Source of the DNA: Allobosea sp.
Lineage (GTDB): Bacteria > Pseudomonadota > Alphaproteobacteria > Rhizobiales > Beijerinckiaceae
Assembly: GCF_017308015.1 (NCBI RefSeq)
Contig: NZ_JAFKFW010000020.1
Location: 1 to 64,000 of the forward strand
DNA length: 64,000 bases
Direction: 5' to 3'
Both the position numbers and the translations under genes were made by a program. This document shows, piece after piece, positions 1 through 9,025 of the stretch; within the stretch, counting starts at the first letter, position 1, and every line of letters starts with the position of its first letter. The notes under the pieces were generated by a model. That model worked only from the letters and a program-made list of their open reading frames with translations. It made no database searches and was not told where the DNA came from.

Positions 1-1311
1 CCCCAGCCCTATCAGCCGCCGCAGGCGCCCTCGCCCGGCGTGCCCGGCACCGGCGACGAATGGATGTCGCAGCCGGCGCCGGTCCCGCAGCGGCAGGCTC
101 CGCCGCCTTCCAGCGGCGGCCAAGCCCTGCCCCGCCGCGACCAACTCCTGACGCCGAACGCCAATCCGCTGCTGCGCGCCGCAGGCCCGCTCCTGCTCCT
201 GCTCGGGCGGATGCGCGCCAATCTCTCGAACGCCCCCTTCGCCCAGCTTCTTGGCCAGGTCGGCGAGACGATCGAGGCCTTCGAGCATGAGGTCCGTGCC
301 GCCGGCGTCTCGGCCGAGACGGCGCAGACCGCGAAATACGTCATCGCCGCCACCGCCGACGACATCGTCCAGAACATCCCCGGCGACGACCGCCATGTCT
401 GGACCCAGTACAGCATGCTCTCGCGCTTTTTCGGCGAGCGCATCGGCGGCGTCCGCTTCTTCGAGATGCTCGACAAGGCCAAGGCCGATCCGTCGGTCAA
501 TTACGACCTGCTGGAGCTGATGCATGCCTGCCTGGCGCTGGGCTTCCAGGGCATCCATCGCACGTCTGCCGGCGGCGCCAACAACCTCCAGATGATCCAG
601 CGCAACCTGTTCGAGACCTTGCGCCGGGTGAAGCAGCCCGATCCCGAACTCTCACCGCGCTGGCGCGGACAGGCTATCGCGCAGGCGGTCGCCGGCTTCA
701 AGGTGCCGGTCTGGTCGGTGGCCGCGATCGCGGCCGTCGCCCTGCTCGGCGTCTATTTCGTCTTCCGCGCCCTTCTCGCCGGCAATGCCGAGGCGGCCTC
801 GACCGCCCTGCTCTCGGTTCATCCCAAGGGCGAGATCGGCATCATGCGCAAGGTCTTCACGGCCCCCCCGCCGCCTCCCCCACCACCGCCGCAGCCGCCC
901 AAGGTCTGCGCCGCCGTGCAGCCGCCGATCGTCTGCCTGGTGACGCCCAACGTCGTCATCGTCCGCCTCGTCGGCATCACCCTGTTCGAACCCGGTCAGG
1001 CCGCCGTGCGCACGGAGTTCCAGCCGCTGATCGAGCGCATCGCCGGCGTGCTGGAGCAGGAGGGCGGCGCGATCAAGGTCGTCGGCCATAGCGACAACGT
1101 GCCGATCCGTACCGCCCGCTTCCCGTCCAATGTCGAGCTCTCGCAGGCCCGCGCCAAGGCGGTTGGCGATGGGCTGAAGGCCAAGCTCAGCAAGCCGGAC
1201 AGGATCGCCACCGAGGGCAAGGGCGCCGACGCCCCGATCGCGCCGAACAACACCGCCGATGGACGCGCCCAGAACCGGCGCGTCGAGATCCTGATCCAGC
1301 GTCAGAACTAG
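1..1311 (+). CDS. tssL: Type VI secretion protein TssL (DotU/OmpA type), 5' end cut by window edge
   Basis: Inner-membrane subunit of the type VI secretion membrane complex, partner of TssM. The frame is open to the left edge and reads Pro/Gln-rich sequence there, so the true start is probably outside; a GTG at 40 is the first possible start inside. A DotU-like cytoplasmic domain comes first (roughly bases 150-650), then one membrane helix (about bases 700-770), a run of nine prolines (about 868-894), and a C-terminal OmpA/MotB peptidoglycan-binding domain (about 970-1300) with a typical GHSDN motif. This is the long, 'evolved' TssL form that carries its own cell-wall anchor. The tssM start follows 11 bases after the stop. 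Confidence 0.93.
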   Translation, partial: PQPYQPPQAPSPGVPGTGDEWMSQPAPVPQRQAPPPSSGGQALPRRDQLLTPNANPLLRAAGPLLLLLGRMRANLSNAPFAQLLGQVGETIEAFEHEVRAAGVSAETAQTAKYVIAATADDIVQNIPGDDRHVWTQYSMLSRFFGERIGGVRFFEMLDKAKADPSVNYDLLELMHACLALGFQGIHRTSAGGANNLQMIQRNLFETLRRVKQPDPELSPRWRGQAIAQAVAGFKVPVWSVAAIAAVALLGVYFVFRALLAGNAEAASTALLSVHPKGEIGIMRKVFTAPPPPPPPPPQPPKVCAAVQPPIVCLVTPNVVIVRLVGITLFEPGQAAVRTEFQPLIERIAGVLEQEGGAIKVVGHSDNVPIRTARFPSNVELSQARAKAVGDGLKAKLSKPDRIATEGKGADAPIAPNNTADGRAQNRRVEILIQRQN

Positions 1312-1322
1312 GAGGCGGAACG

Positions 1323-4300
1323 ATGAACCTCGCCACCTGGCTCCGCATCGTCGCGATCCTGATCGGCGCGCTCGCGCTCGCTGCGCTGATCTGGTTCGGT
1401 GGCCCCTTCGTCGCCTTCGGCGAGGTCCGCCCGTTCGAGTCCGTCTGGGTCCGCCTGCCGATCGCCGTGCTGCTGCTTGTCGGCGCGCTCGGCTGGATCG
1501 CCGTCATCGTCATTCGCCGCCGCAAGGCGACGGCCGCGCTCACTGAGGCGCTGGAAAAGGAAGAATCGACCGGCGACGGCGCCGCCCTTTCCAGCGCGAT
1601 GAAGGATGCGCTGGCAACCCTGAAGAGCGCGCGCGGCAAAGGCGGCGATTATCTCTACGACCTGCCCTGGTATGTCATCATCGGCCCGCCCGGCGCCGGC
1701 AAGACGACCGCACTGGTCAATTCCGGCCTGAAATTCCCGCTGGCGCGCGGCACGACTCCGGCCGCTGTCGCCGGTTCGGGCGGCACGCGCTATTGCGACT
1801 GGTGGTTCGCCGAGGACGCGGTGCTGATCGACACCGCCGGCCGCTACACCACGCAGGACACCGACACCAAGGCGGAGAAATCGAGCTGGTTTGCCTTCCT
1901 CGACCTGCTCAAGACCAATCGCCCGCGCCAGCCCATCAACGGCGTGCTGGTCGCGATCAGCGTCGAGGACCTGCTGACCTCCTCAGCCGAAGAGATCGCT
2001 GCCCATGCCGACGCGATCCGCGCCCGCCTGCTCGAACTGCACGAGCGCCTGAAGGTCGATTTCCCGGTCTATGCGGTCTTCACCAAGGCCGACCTGATCG
2101 CCGGCTTCAACGAATTCTTCGGCCAGTTGACCGAGCCGCAGCGGCGCATGGTCTGGGGCCATACCTTCCAGACCGCCGACAAGACCCGCAACATGATCGG
2201 CGACGTGCCGCCGGAATACGACGCGCTGATCGAGCGGCTGAACGAGCGCCTGCCCGACCGTCTGCAGGATGAGCACAACCCGACGGCGCGCGCCCAGATC
2301 TTCGGCTTCCCGAGCCAGATGGCGACGCTGAAGCGTTCCATCGTCGATTTCCTCACCCGTGTCTTCGAGCCGACGCGCTACCACGCCAATGCGACCTTGC
2401 GCGGCTTCTATTTCACCTCGGGCACGCAGGAGGGAACGCCGATCGACCAGTTGATCGGCGCCCTCTCGCGCAATTTCGGCTCGGACCATGCCGGCGCAGC
2501 CTCCTTCTCCGGCAAGGGCAAGAGCTATTTCCTGACCGAGCTGGTCCAGAAGGTCGTGATCGGCGAATCCGGCTGGGTCTCGACTGATCTCGGCGCCGCG
2601 CGCCGCACCACCGCGCTGCGCATCGCCGGCTTCGCCACGGTCGCGCTTTTGTCGCTCGCCGCTCTCGGCCTGTGGTGGACCAGCTTCTCGCGCAACAGCG
2701 ACCTGATCACCGCGACCAATTACGGGCTGTCCGACTACCGCAGCGCCGCGGCGCCTGTGTTGCAGGAAACCACGATCTCCGACCGCAATTTCAGCCGCAT
2801 CCTGCCGCTGCTGCATAAGCTCCGGAACATGCCGGCGGGCTATGCGACGAAGAGCGAGCCGACACCGACGCTCGCCACCTTCGGGCTCAGCCAGCGCGAC
2901 CGCCTCCAGAACGCGACCGAGATCACCTATCAGCAAGCGCTGGAGCGCATGCTGCGCTCGCGCATCATCTTCCGGCTGGAGGAGCAGCTCGAGGCCAACG
3001 CCAACAATCCCGGCTTCGTCTACGAGGCGCTGAAGGTCTACATGATGGTCGGCGGCCAGGCGAAGCTCGACCGCGAGCTCGTGACCTCCTGGATGCGGCT
3101 CGACTGGGCCGAGAACCTCTTCCCCGGCCCGGCGAATGCCAAGGGCCGCGAGGCTCTGGAGGAACATCTCGCCGCCATGCTCGATCTCGACGAGGGCACG
3201 GGCGAGCCGATCGTCAAGCTCAACCAGTCGCTGATCGAGCAGAGCCAGCGCACGCTCCGCCGCCTCAGCATCGCCGAGCGCGCCTATGAGCTCCTGCGCA
3301 CGCAGTCCCGCAGCGAGAGCCAGAAGGACTGGGTCGTCTCGCAGCGCGGCGGCTCCGATGTGCGCCTGGTCTTCGAGGGCATCACCGGAGAGGATCTCGA
3401 CCAGATCCGCGTGCCCTATTTCTACACTTATGACGGCTTCCAGAACGCCTTTATCGCCAAGCTCGGCGATATCGGCGACCAGATCGAGCGCGAGCGCTGG
3501 GTGCTCGGCGAGAACCTCGACCAGCAGGCGATCACCGCCCAGTACGCCACGCTCTTCCCTGACCTGATGAAGCTCTACAGCCGTGACTATGCCGCGAGCT
3601 GGCAGCGCATGCTGAAGCGCCTGAAGCTCCGGCCGCTCAACGCCGACAAGCCGCGCTACGTCGCGCTCAGCGCCATCTCGGCCGCGACGTCCCCCTTCAA
3701 GCAGGTGCTGGAAGCGCTCCGCGACGAGACTCAGCTCACCAAGGAACGCCCCAACGCCAAGAAGGCCGTCGCGCAGGCCGCGGCCCAGGCAGCCGCCGAT
3801 ACGCTAGCCCAGCGCGCGAGCAACGCCTTGAGCCGCCTCGGCACCAACCTGCCGCTGGCAGCGCCCGGCGTCGACCGCGTGCTGGCGGGCGGCGGGCCCG
3901 ATACCGCGCTCGGCGCCGATATCGAATCGCAGTTCAAGCCCTTCCACGTCCTCGTCGATGGCGATCTCGGCCGCCGGCCGGTCGACCAGCTCCTCCAGAC
4001 GTTCTCGGAGATCAACCAGAACCTCGCGACAGCCGCGACCAACCCGGCCCAGTCAGCGGCGGCGAATGCCGCGCTCGTGCCGCTGATAGCGACGCTCCGC
4101 GCCAATTCCTCGCGCTATCCCGCCCCCTTCGACGGCATGGTCATCCAGGCGGTCAACGATTTCGAGGGCGATGCCACTGGCGCGACCGTCGCCCTGCTGC
4201 GACAGGCCCTGGCCGAGCAGGTCACACGCGTCTGCACCGAAGTGATGAACAACCGCTACCCCTTCACCAAGGCGAGCACGCGCGACGTGCCGCTCGCCGA

Positions 4301-4958
4301 TTTCGCCCGGCTCTTCGCGCCCGGCCAGATCATGGACAAGTTCTACAAGGAGCGGCTCGAGCCCTTCGTCGACACCTCGAAGCCGCAATGGAACTGGCGC
4401 GTCGACAGCCGCGTGGCCCGCGCGCTCTCGCCGACGACCTTGCGCGAGTTCCAGCGCGCCAACGAGATCAAGGAGGCGTTCTTCCCGACCGGCGGCAACC
4501 TGCCCTCCTTCCAGATGGTGGTGACACCGACCGCGCTCTCGGCCGATGCCGCCAATGCCAAGCTGGAGATCAACGGCTTCACCGTGACGAGCCAGCAGGG
4601 CGTCAACACGCCGACCCCGGTGATGTGGCCGGGCGGCGGCGTCGGCAAGACGGCGGTGACACTGACGCTCGGCGGCGGCAGCAACAATTCCGGCGGCATG
4701 TTCAGCGGTGGCTTCTTCTCCTCGGGCCAGCAGGGTGGCGGCGGTCAAGGTGGCGAGGCCAAGCTCTTCGAAAAGGAGGGCACCTGGTCCTTCTTCCGCC
4801 TGCTCGATGCCGGCTCGGTGCTGAAGCAGGGCGACAATGTCGGCTTCAACCTGAATGCCGGCGGCCGGCAGGTCGGCTACTCTTTCGGCGTCGGCTCGCT
4901 CAAGAACCCGCTGATCCTGCCGGCGCTGCGGGAAATCCGCTGCCCAACCGGGATCTGA
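1323..4958 (+). CDS. tssM: Type VI secretion protein TssM (IcmF)
   Basis: Large inner-membrane protein that bridges to the outer-membrane lipoprotein TssJ and, with TssL, forms the trans-envelope complex. At 1211 aa it has normal family length. Two N-terminal membrane helices (about residues 8-25 and 46-65) are followed by a cytoplasmic NTPase domain with an intact Walker A motif, GPPGAGKT at 121-128. A third helix lies at about 432-450, and the long C-terminal part is periplasmic, with a Gly-rich stretch near residues 1118-1145. The start ATG has a purine-rich GGAGG site just upstream. It sits between tssL and tagF in what reads as one operon. Confidence 0.96.
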   Translation: MNLATWLRIVAILIGALALAALIWFGGPFVAFGEVRPFESVWVRLPIAVLLLVGALGWIAVIVIRRRKATAALTEALEKEESTGDGAALSSAMKDALATLKSARGKGGDYLYDLPWYVIIGPPGAGKTTALVNSGLKFPLARGTTPAAVAGSGGTRYCDWWFAEDAVLIDTAGRYTTQDTDTKAEKSSWFAFLDLLKTNRPRQPINGVLVAISVEDLLTSSAEEIAAHADAIRARLLELHERLKVDFPVYAVFTKADLIAGFNEFFGQLTEPQRRMVWGHTFQTADKTRNMIGDVPPEYDALIERLNERLPDRLQDEHNPTARAQIFGFPSQMATLKRSIVDFLTRVFEPTRYHANATLRGFYFTSGTQEGTPIDQLIGALSRNFGSDHAGAASFSGKGKSYFLTELVQKVVIGESGWVSTDLGAARRTTALRIAGFATVALLSLAALGLWWTSFSRNSDLITATNYGLSDYRSAAAPVLQETTISDRNFSRILPLLHKLRNMPAGYATKSEPTPTLATFGLSQRDRLQNATEITYQQALERMLRSRIIFRLEEQLEANANNPGFVYEALKVYMMVGGQAKLDRELVTSWMRLDWAENLFPGPANAKGREALEEHLAAMLDLDEGTGEPIVKLNQSLIEQSQRTLRRLSIAERAYELLRTQSRSESQKDWVVSQRGGSDVRLVFEGITGEDLDQIRVPYFYTYDGFQNAFIAKLGDIGDQIERERWVLGENLDQQAITAQYATLFPDLMKLYSRDYAASWQRMLKRLKLRPLNADKPRYVALSAISAATSPFKQVLEALRDETQLTKERPNAKKAVAQAAAQAAADTLAQRASNALSRLGTNLPLAAPGVDRVLAGGGPDTALGADIESQFKPFHVLVDGDLGRRPVDQLLQTFSEINQNLATAATNPAQSAAANAALVPLIATLRANSSRYPAPFDGMVIQAVNDFEGDATGATVALLRQALAEQVTRVCTEVMNNRYPFTKASTRDVPLADFARLFAPGQIMDKFYKERLEPFVDTSKPQWNWRVDSRVARALSPTTLREFQRANEIKEAFFPTGGNLPSFQMVVTPTALSADAANAKLEINGFTVTSQQGVNTPTPVMWPGGGVGKTAVTLTLGGGSNNSGGMFSGGFFSSGQQGGGGQGGEAKLFEKEGTWSFFRLLDAGSVLKQGDNVGFNLNAGGRQVGYSFGVGSLKNPLILPALREIRCPTGI

Positions 4959-4961
4959 GCC

Positions 4962-5669
4962 TTGAGCTGCGGCCTCTTCGGCAAGCTGCCGGCCAAGCGC
5001 GACTTCATCGCGCTCAACGCCCCCTCCGGCTTCCTCGCCACTTACGAAAAATGGCTCCAGGGCGGCCTGACCGCGAGCCGGCTCGAACTCGGCAATCGCT
5101 GGCAGGAGGCCTATCTCAACGCCCCGATCTGGCGCTTCTGGCTCGGCGGTGCCCATGGCGGGCAGACGGTGGCTGGCGCCTTCATGCCCTCCGTCGATGG
5201 CGTCGGCCGCTATTTCCCGCTGGCGGTCTTCGCCGCCGCCGGCCCGGGCGCCGCGATCCCGCCGCCGGAGCTCGATCCGCAGGACACATGGTTCGAGGCG
5301 ATCGAGGATTTCCTGCTGCAGGCGCTGGAGCCCCAAGCGAGCTACGAAGCCGTGGCGCAGCGCCTCGCCACCCTGCCCGTCCCCCACGACCACCATCTCG
5401 CCGCCCCGCCGCAGGACATGGTCCGCCTCTCCGACGGCACCATCGTCAGCGCCGCGATCGCCTCCGGTTTCCCCGAGCGTCTGGCCGCCTTGCGCGTCGA
5501 AGACCATGCCCGCGCCTATGCCCATGCGTGTTATCTTTGGACTGTTGGCGGCCCAAATTTCGAGCCGCTGGCCCTCACCGGCCACGCCTTGCCCGATCCC
5601 TATCTCTTCGCCGGCCTGCTCACCGGCCGCTTCGACGGCCACCTCGCGCCCGAGCGAGCCGGGTCATGA
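4962..5669 (+). CDS. tagF: Type VI secretion-associated protein TagF (ImpM family)
   Basis: The protein begins with the family signature GLFGKLPAKRDF, where the usual form is GxxGKLPxxGDF. At 235 aa it matches TagF_N domain proteins. In Pseudomonas and Serratia, TagF holds the secretion system off post-translationally, acting on the Fha/PpkA switch. The start is TTG, three bases after the tssM stop, and the alignment with the family N-terminus leaves no better choice. The phosphatase gene follows 10 bases after its stop, which supports a joint role in switching the apparatus on and off. Confidence 0.88.
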   Translation: MSCGLFGKLPAKRDFIALNAPSGFLATYEKWLQGGLTASRLELGNRWQEAYLNAPIWRFWLGGAHGGQTVAGAFMPSVDGVGRYFPLAVFAAAGPGAAIPPPELDPQDTWFEAIEDFLLQALEPQASYEAVAQRLATLPVPHDHHLAAPPQDMVRLSDGTIVSAAIASGFPERLAALRVEDHARAYAHACYLWTVGGPNFEPLALTGHALPDPYLFAGLLTGRFDGHLAPERAGS

Positions 5670-5679
5670 GGGCGACACC

Positions 5680-6489
5680 ATGAACGACGCCCCGCGCCGA
5701 AATGCTGATTTCGAGACCGGCTGCATCAGTCATACCGGCATGGTGCGGAAGGCCAACGAGGACAATTTCATCCTGCGGCCGGAAATCGGCCTCTGGGCCG
5801 TCGCCGACGGCATGGGCGGGCACGAGAACGGCGCGCTCGCCAGCGCGACCGTCGTCGCGGCGCTGGAGGCGGTCGGCGCCGCAGGTTCCGCGCCGGACCT
5901 GCTCGCCATGCTCGAAGCCGGCGTGCTCAAGGCCAACGAGGACCTGCGCGCTGAGGTCGACCGGCGCGGCGCGACCATGGGCGCGACGCTCGTCTGCCTC
6001 CTGATCCACCAGCGCCATTTTGCCTGCCTCTGGTCCGGCGACAGCCGCATCTACCTGATCCGCAGCGGCATCATCGCGCAGGTCTCGCGCGACCATACCG
6101 AGGTCCAGGACATGGTCGATCGCGGCCTCCTCACCGCCGAGGAGGCGAAGCGCTCGCCGCGCCGGCACATCATCACCCACGCCATCGGCGTCCACGAGAC
6201 ACCCGAGCTCGACCTCGAGAACGGCGAGATCGCCGATGGCGACGCCTTCCTGCTCTGCTCGGACGGGCTGACCGAGCATGTCACGGACACGGAAATCCTG
6301 GCTGCCGTCCAAGCCGGTAACGCGCAGGAGGCGTGCGACGCCCTGCTGGCGCTGACGCTGGAGCGCGGCGCGCACGACAATGTCACGGTCGTGATCGTGC
6401 GCTATCGACAGGGCATGAGCGAAAGGACACGCTGGATGCCGAACCGGTCCATACGCGGGGGCACGACGCCAGGGAGCACAACGCCATGA
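5680..6489 (+). CDS. pppA: PP2C-type Ser/Thr phosphatase of the T6SS switch (PppA)
   Basis: Metal-dependent protein phosphatase of 269 aa, expected to reverse phosphorylation by the neighbouring kinase. PP2C motifs are clear: NEDNF near residue 26, ADGMGGHENG near 43, a GATMGAT-like segment near 98, SGDSR near 122, CSDGLT near 193 and HDNVT near 231. The frame is open further upstream, but the ATG at 5680 matches the family N-terminus and follows the tagF stop by 10 bases. The last four bases overlap the kinase start (ATGA), so the two should be translationally coupled. The final 25 residues are basic and outside the PP2C fold. Confidence 0.92.
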   Translation: MNDAPRRNADFETGCISHTGMVRKANEDNFILRPEIGLWAVADGMGGHENGALASATVVAALEAVGAAGSAPDLLAMLEAGVLKANEDLRAEVDRRGATMGATLVCLLIHQRHFACLWSGDSRIYLIRSGIIAQVSRDHTEVQDMVDRGLLTAEEAKRSPRRHIITHAIGVHETPELDLENGEIADGDAFLLCSDGLTEHVTDTEILAAVQAGNAQEACDALLALTLERGAHDNVTVVIVRYRQGMSERTRWMPNRSIRGGTTPGSTTP

Positions 6490-8624
6490 GCGACGACTCC
6501 GAGCGCACCGTCTTCGCGCCCCGCGCCAATGCCCGCATCGGCACGAAGCTGAACGGCATCTACGAAATCGAGAGCCTGATCGCCGTCGGCGGCATGGGCG
6601 AGGTCTACAAGGGCCGCGCCATCCAGACCGGTGATGCCGTGGCGATCAAGATGATCCGCCCCGAGATGGCACGCGACGAGGCCGTGCTCGCCCTGTTCCG
6701 GCGCGAGGCGGCAGCCCTGCACAATCTCTATAACGAAGCCATCGTCCGCTACTACGTCTTCGCCATCGATCCGGTGAGCGAAACGCCCTATCTCGCGATG
6801 GAATTCGTCGACGGCCAGCCGCTCTCCGAGCGCATCCGGCAGGGGCCGCTCAGCGTCGAGGAAGCCGACATCCTGCGCCAGCGCGTGGGACCCGGCCTGC
6901 ATGCGGCGCATCGGCTCGGCATCATCCATCGCGACATCTCGCCGGACAACATCATCCTGCCGGGCGGCGATCCCTCCCGCGCCAAGATCATCGATTTCGG
7001 CATCGCCCGCTCCAGCATCCTCGGCGAGGGCACGGTGATCGGCTCCGGCTTCGCCGGGAAATACAACTATGTCTCGCCCGAGCAGCTCGGCCTCTACGGC
7101 GGCGAAGTCTCCGGCCGCTCGGACATGTATTCCTTCGCGCTGGTGCTGGCCCAGGCCCTGACCGGGCGCGCCATCGACATGGGCGGCAGCCAGGTCGACA
7201 TCATCGACAAGCGCCGCCGCCTGCCCGATCTCTCCGGCGTCGATGCGCGCATCCGCCCGCTGCTGGCACGCATGCTCGCGCCCGACCCCAAGGATCGCCC
7301 CGCCGACATGGCCGAAGTCGCCAACTGGCAGGCGCCGGCTTTCGGAAAGACGGCAGCGGCCAAGGCGCCGATCGGCAAGGCAGATCCGGAAAAAGCGGGG
7401 CGCTCGCCCCTGCCGCTCGTCGCCGGCATCGCCGTGCTCGCGCTGCTGGCAGGCGGCGGCTTCTACGCCTGGACGACTCTGGGCGGCAGCCAGCCCCCGC
7501 GTGTTGCCACCAACGAGCCACCGCCGCTTTCGGAACAGCCGTCCACCAGCGCCCCCACGACAACGAACGCGCCGCCCGCCCTGAGCGAAGTGCCCGCCAC
7601 GAGCGCCCAGCCGGCACTCACCGAAGCGCTGGCACAGCCATCCGCGTCCGCAACGCCGGCTGCGCCTCCAGCCACCGAGAAGCCCGTCGCTGCGCAGAGC
7701 CCGCCCTCGCAGCCTCCGACAGCTCAGCCTCCTGCCGCGCAACCGCAAGCCGGGCAGCAGCAGCCTTCGCGGCCTCAGCGGCCTCCGTTCAGCTCATCGG
7801 GATCGCAGATCGCGGTCAATGTCGAACCGCCCCCGCAGCAAGCCCCTACACGTCCGCCGGGGACGGAATCCGTCAAGCCGCCTGTGGCCGTCGAAGTGAA
7901 GCCGCCGGAGCCGCCGCCCGTCGCGGTCGTCATCCCGACGCCGCCCGCCAGCCAGACAACCTCGCCGCCGCAGGCCGCCGCCATGGTTCCGGACCCCGAG
8001 CCGCGTACCCCGGCCGAGCGGATCGAGCGCTATGTCCGCGACTATGACGGCGGCTCCTGCTTTTTCCTCTGGCCGCTGGAGATCGGCGATCGAAAGGCGA
8101 CGCTGGAAGGCTTCGGCAGTTCGTCCGCACCCTTCGTCGCCTTCGACAGCGCCTTCAAGGCCGCGCAGGGCTTCGAGGCGCAGATCCACCTGCGGCCGAT
8201 GACCGAGGCGCAATGCCCGATGGTCGATTTCCTGCGCCGGCCCGGTATCGGCATCGACCGCAGCCCGCGAGTTCAGATCGGCGCCTTCAATATGAAGAGC
8301 GGCGACATCCTCAACGGCTCGGTCGAGGCCGGCGGGGGCCAGAATCTCGACGTCGTGCTGATCGGCGACGACGGTCTCGTCTACAATCTCGCAAGCTTCA
8401 TGAAGCGCGAGGGCGGCAAGGTGACCTTCAACCTCAAGCTGGAATCGACCGGCGGCGCCGCCCGCCCACAGACAGTTCTGGCACTGGTGACCAAGGAGGC
8501 CCTGCCGGCACTGTCAGGGCCAAATCCGTCGCCGGCTTCCGAATTCTTCGCCAATCTCAAGCTCGACCTCGCCCGCCAGAGCGGCAAGCTCGGACTGGGA
8601 ATCAAGTATTTCCGGATCGAGTAA
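6486..8624 (+). CDS. ppkA: Membrane Ser/Thr protein kinase of the T6SS switch (PpkA-like) with a periplasmic C-terminal domain
   Basis: This is a 712-aa Hanks-type kinase. Visible motifs are a Gly-rich loop (GGMGEVYKG, about residues 34-42), an AIK lysine near 56, the HRD-x4-N catalytic loop near 148-153 and DFG near 169. A single helix at about 309-331 places the rest in the periplasm: a Pro/Ala/Gln-rich linker of about 170 residues and then a folded domain (about 505-712) with two cysteines near its start. I do not recognise that domain with certainty. The ATGA overlap with the phosphatase fixes the start. In the classic system PpkA phosphorylates Fha to activate secretion; the periplasmic part would sense an envelope signal. 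Confidence 0.9.
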   Translation: MSDDSERTVFAPRANARIGTKLNGIYEIESLIAVGGMGEVYKGRAIQTGDAVAIKMIRPEMARDEAVLALFRREAAALHNLYNEAIVRYYVFAIDPVSETPYLAMEFVDGQPLSERIRQGPLSVEEADILRQRVGPGLHAAHRLGIIHRDISPDNIILPGGDPSRAKIIDFGIARSSILGEGTVIGSGFAGKYNYVSPEQLGLYGGEVSGRSDMYSFALVLAQALTGRAIDMGGSQVDIIDKRRRLPDLSGVDARIRPLLARMLAPDPKDRPADMAEVANWQAPAFGKTAAAKAPIGKADPEKAGRSPLPLVAGIAVLALLAGGGFYAWTTLGGSQPPRVATNEPPPLSEQPSTSAPTTTNAPPALSEVPATSAQPALTEALAQPSASATPAAPPATEKPVAAQSPPSQPPTAQPPAAQPQAGQQQPSRPQRPPFSSSGSQIAVNVEPPPQQAPTRPPGTESVKPPVAVEVKPPEPPPVAVVIPTPPASQTTSPPQAAAMVPDPEPRTPAERIERYVRDYDGGSCFFLWPLEIGDRKATLEGFGSSSAPFVAFDSAFKAAQGFEAQIHLRPMTEAQCPMVDFLRRPGIGIDRSPRVQIGAFNMKSGDILNGSVEAGGGQNLDVVLIGDDGLVYNLASFMKREGGKVTFNLKLESTGGAARPQTVLALVTKEALPALSGPNPSPASEFFANLKLDLARQSGKLGLGIKYFRIE

Positions 8625-8647
8625 GGCGATGACGGACGAGGCGTCCA

Positions 8648-8678
8648 CCGGGCTCTCTCCTTGAAGGACAAAGCCCGG
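8648..8678. terminator. Hairpin between convergent genes
   Basis: A 7-bp perfect stem (CCGGGCT / AGCCCGG) with a 17-base loop lies between the kinase stop and the stop of the convergent 92-aa gene. There is no T-run, so termination activity is a guess based on its position. Confidence 0.3.
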
Positions 8679-8689
8679 CCGACACTCTC

Positions 8690-8968
8690 TCAATCCTCGC
8701 GATAGAGTACGCCCCACTCGTCCTGCCAGACGCCGGCCTTGTCCTCGACGACGATCGGCGCCCTGATCTCGTTAGCGAGACGGATCGCAGTGCGGAAGGC
8801 GTCCTTCGCGGCCAGCTCATCGCTGACGAAGTCGTTGACGAGATGACCGCCGGCGAGATCGGCCGGGCAGAGCACGCGTCCGAAGGCCTCGCCGCCGCGC
8901 TGGGAGAGGCTGAGCGTGATGGCATCGGTCGGCGGCTCGTCGACCTGTTCGAAACGGTTGGCCGGCAT
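8690..8968 (-). CDS. Small hypothetical protein (92 aa)
   Basis: A 92-aa cytosolic protein with no signal peptide or membrane helix. An AGGAG site about 7 bases before the ATG supports translation. It contains a Phe/Leu-rich beta-type N-terminal half and an acidic C-terminal end finishing in RED. The layout (short beta strands, a DELAAKDAFRTAIRLA helix, then two strands) resembles the small DUF6894-type proteins common in Hyphomicrobiales, but I cannot assign the family firmly. It converges on the T6SS kinase gene. Function unknown. Confidence 0.65.
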   Translation of the reverse strand: MPANRFEQVDEPPTDAITLSLSQRGGEAFGRVLCPADLAGGHLVNDFVSDELAAKDAFRTAIRLANEIRAPIVVEDKAGVWQDEWGVLYRED

Positions 8969-9025
8969 GGGTCGTCTCCTTTCGGTGCTCGCTGGGAGCG
9001 GATGGCCGCGCGCGGCGGCAAGACG

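Noticed and set aside
4053-5642. Long minus-strand frame (529 codons) opposite tssM and tagF
   Set aside because: It lies antisense to well-supported T6SS genes, has no ribosome site and its Glu/Gly/Arg-rich composition is typical of antisense frames in high-GC DNA.
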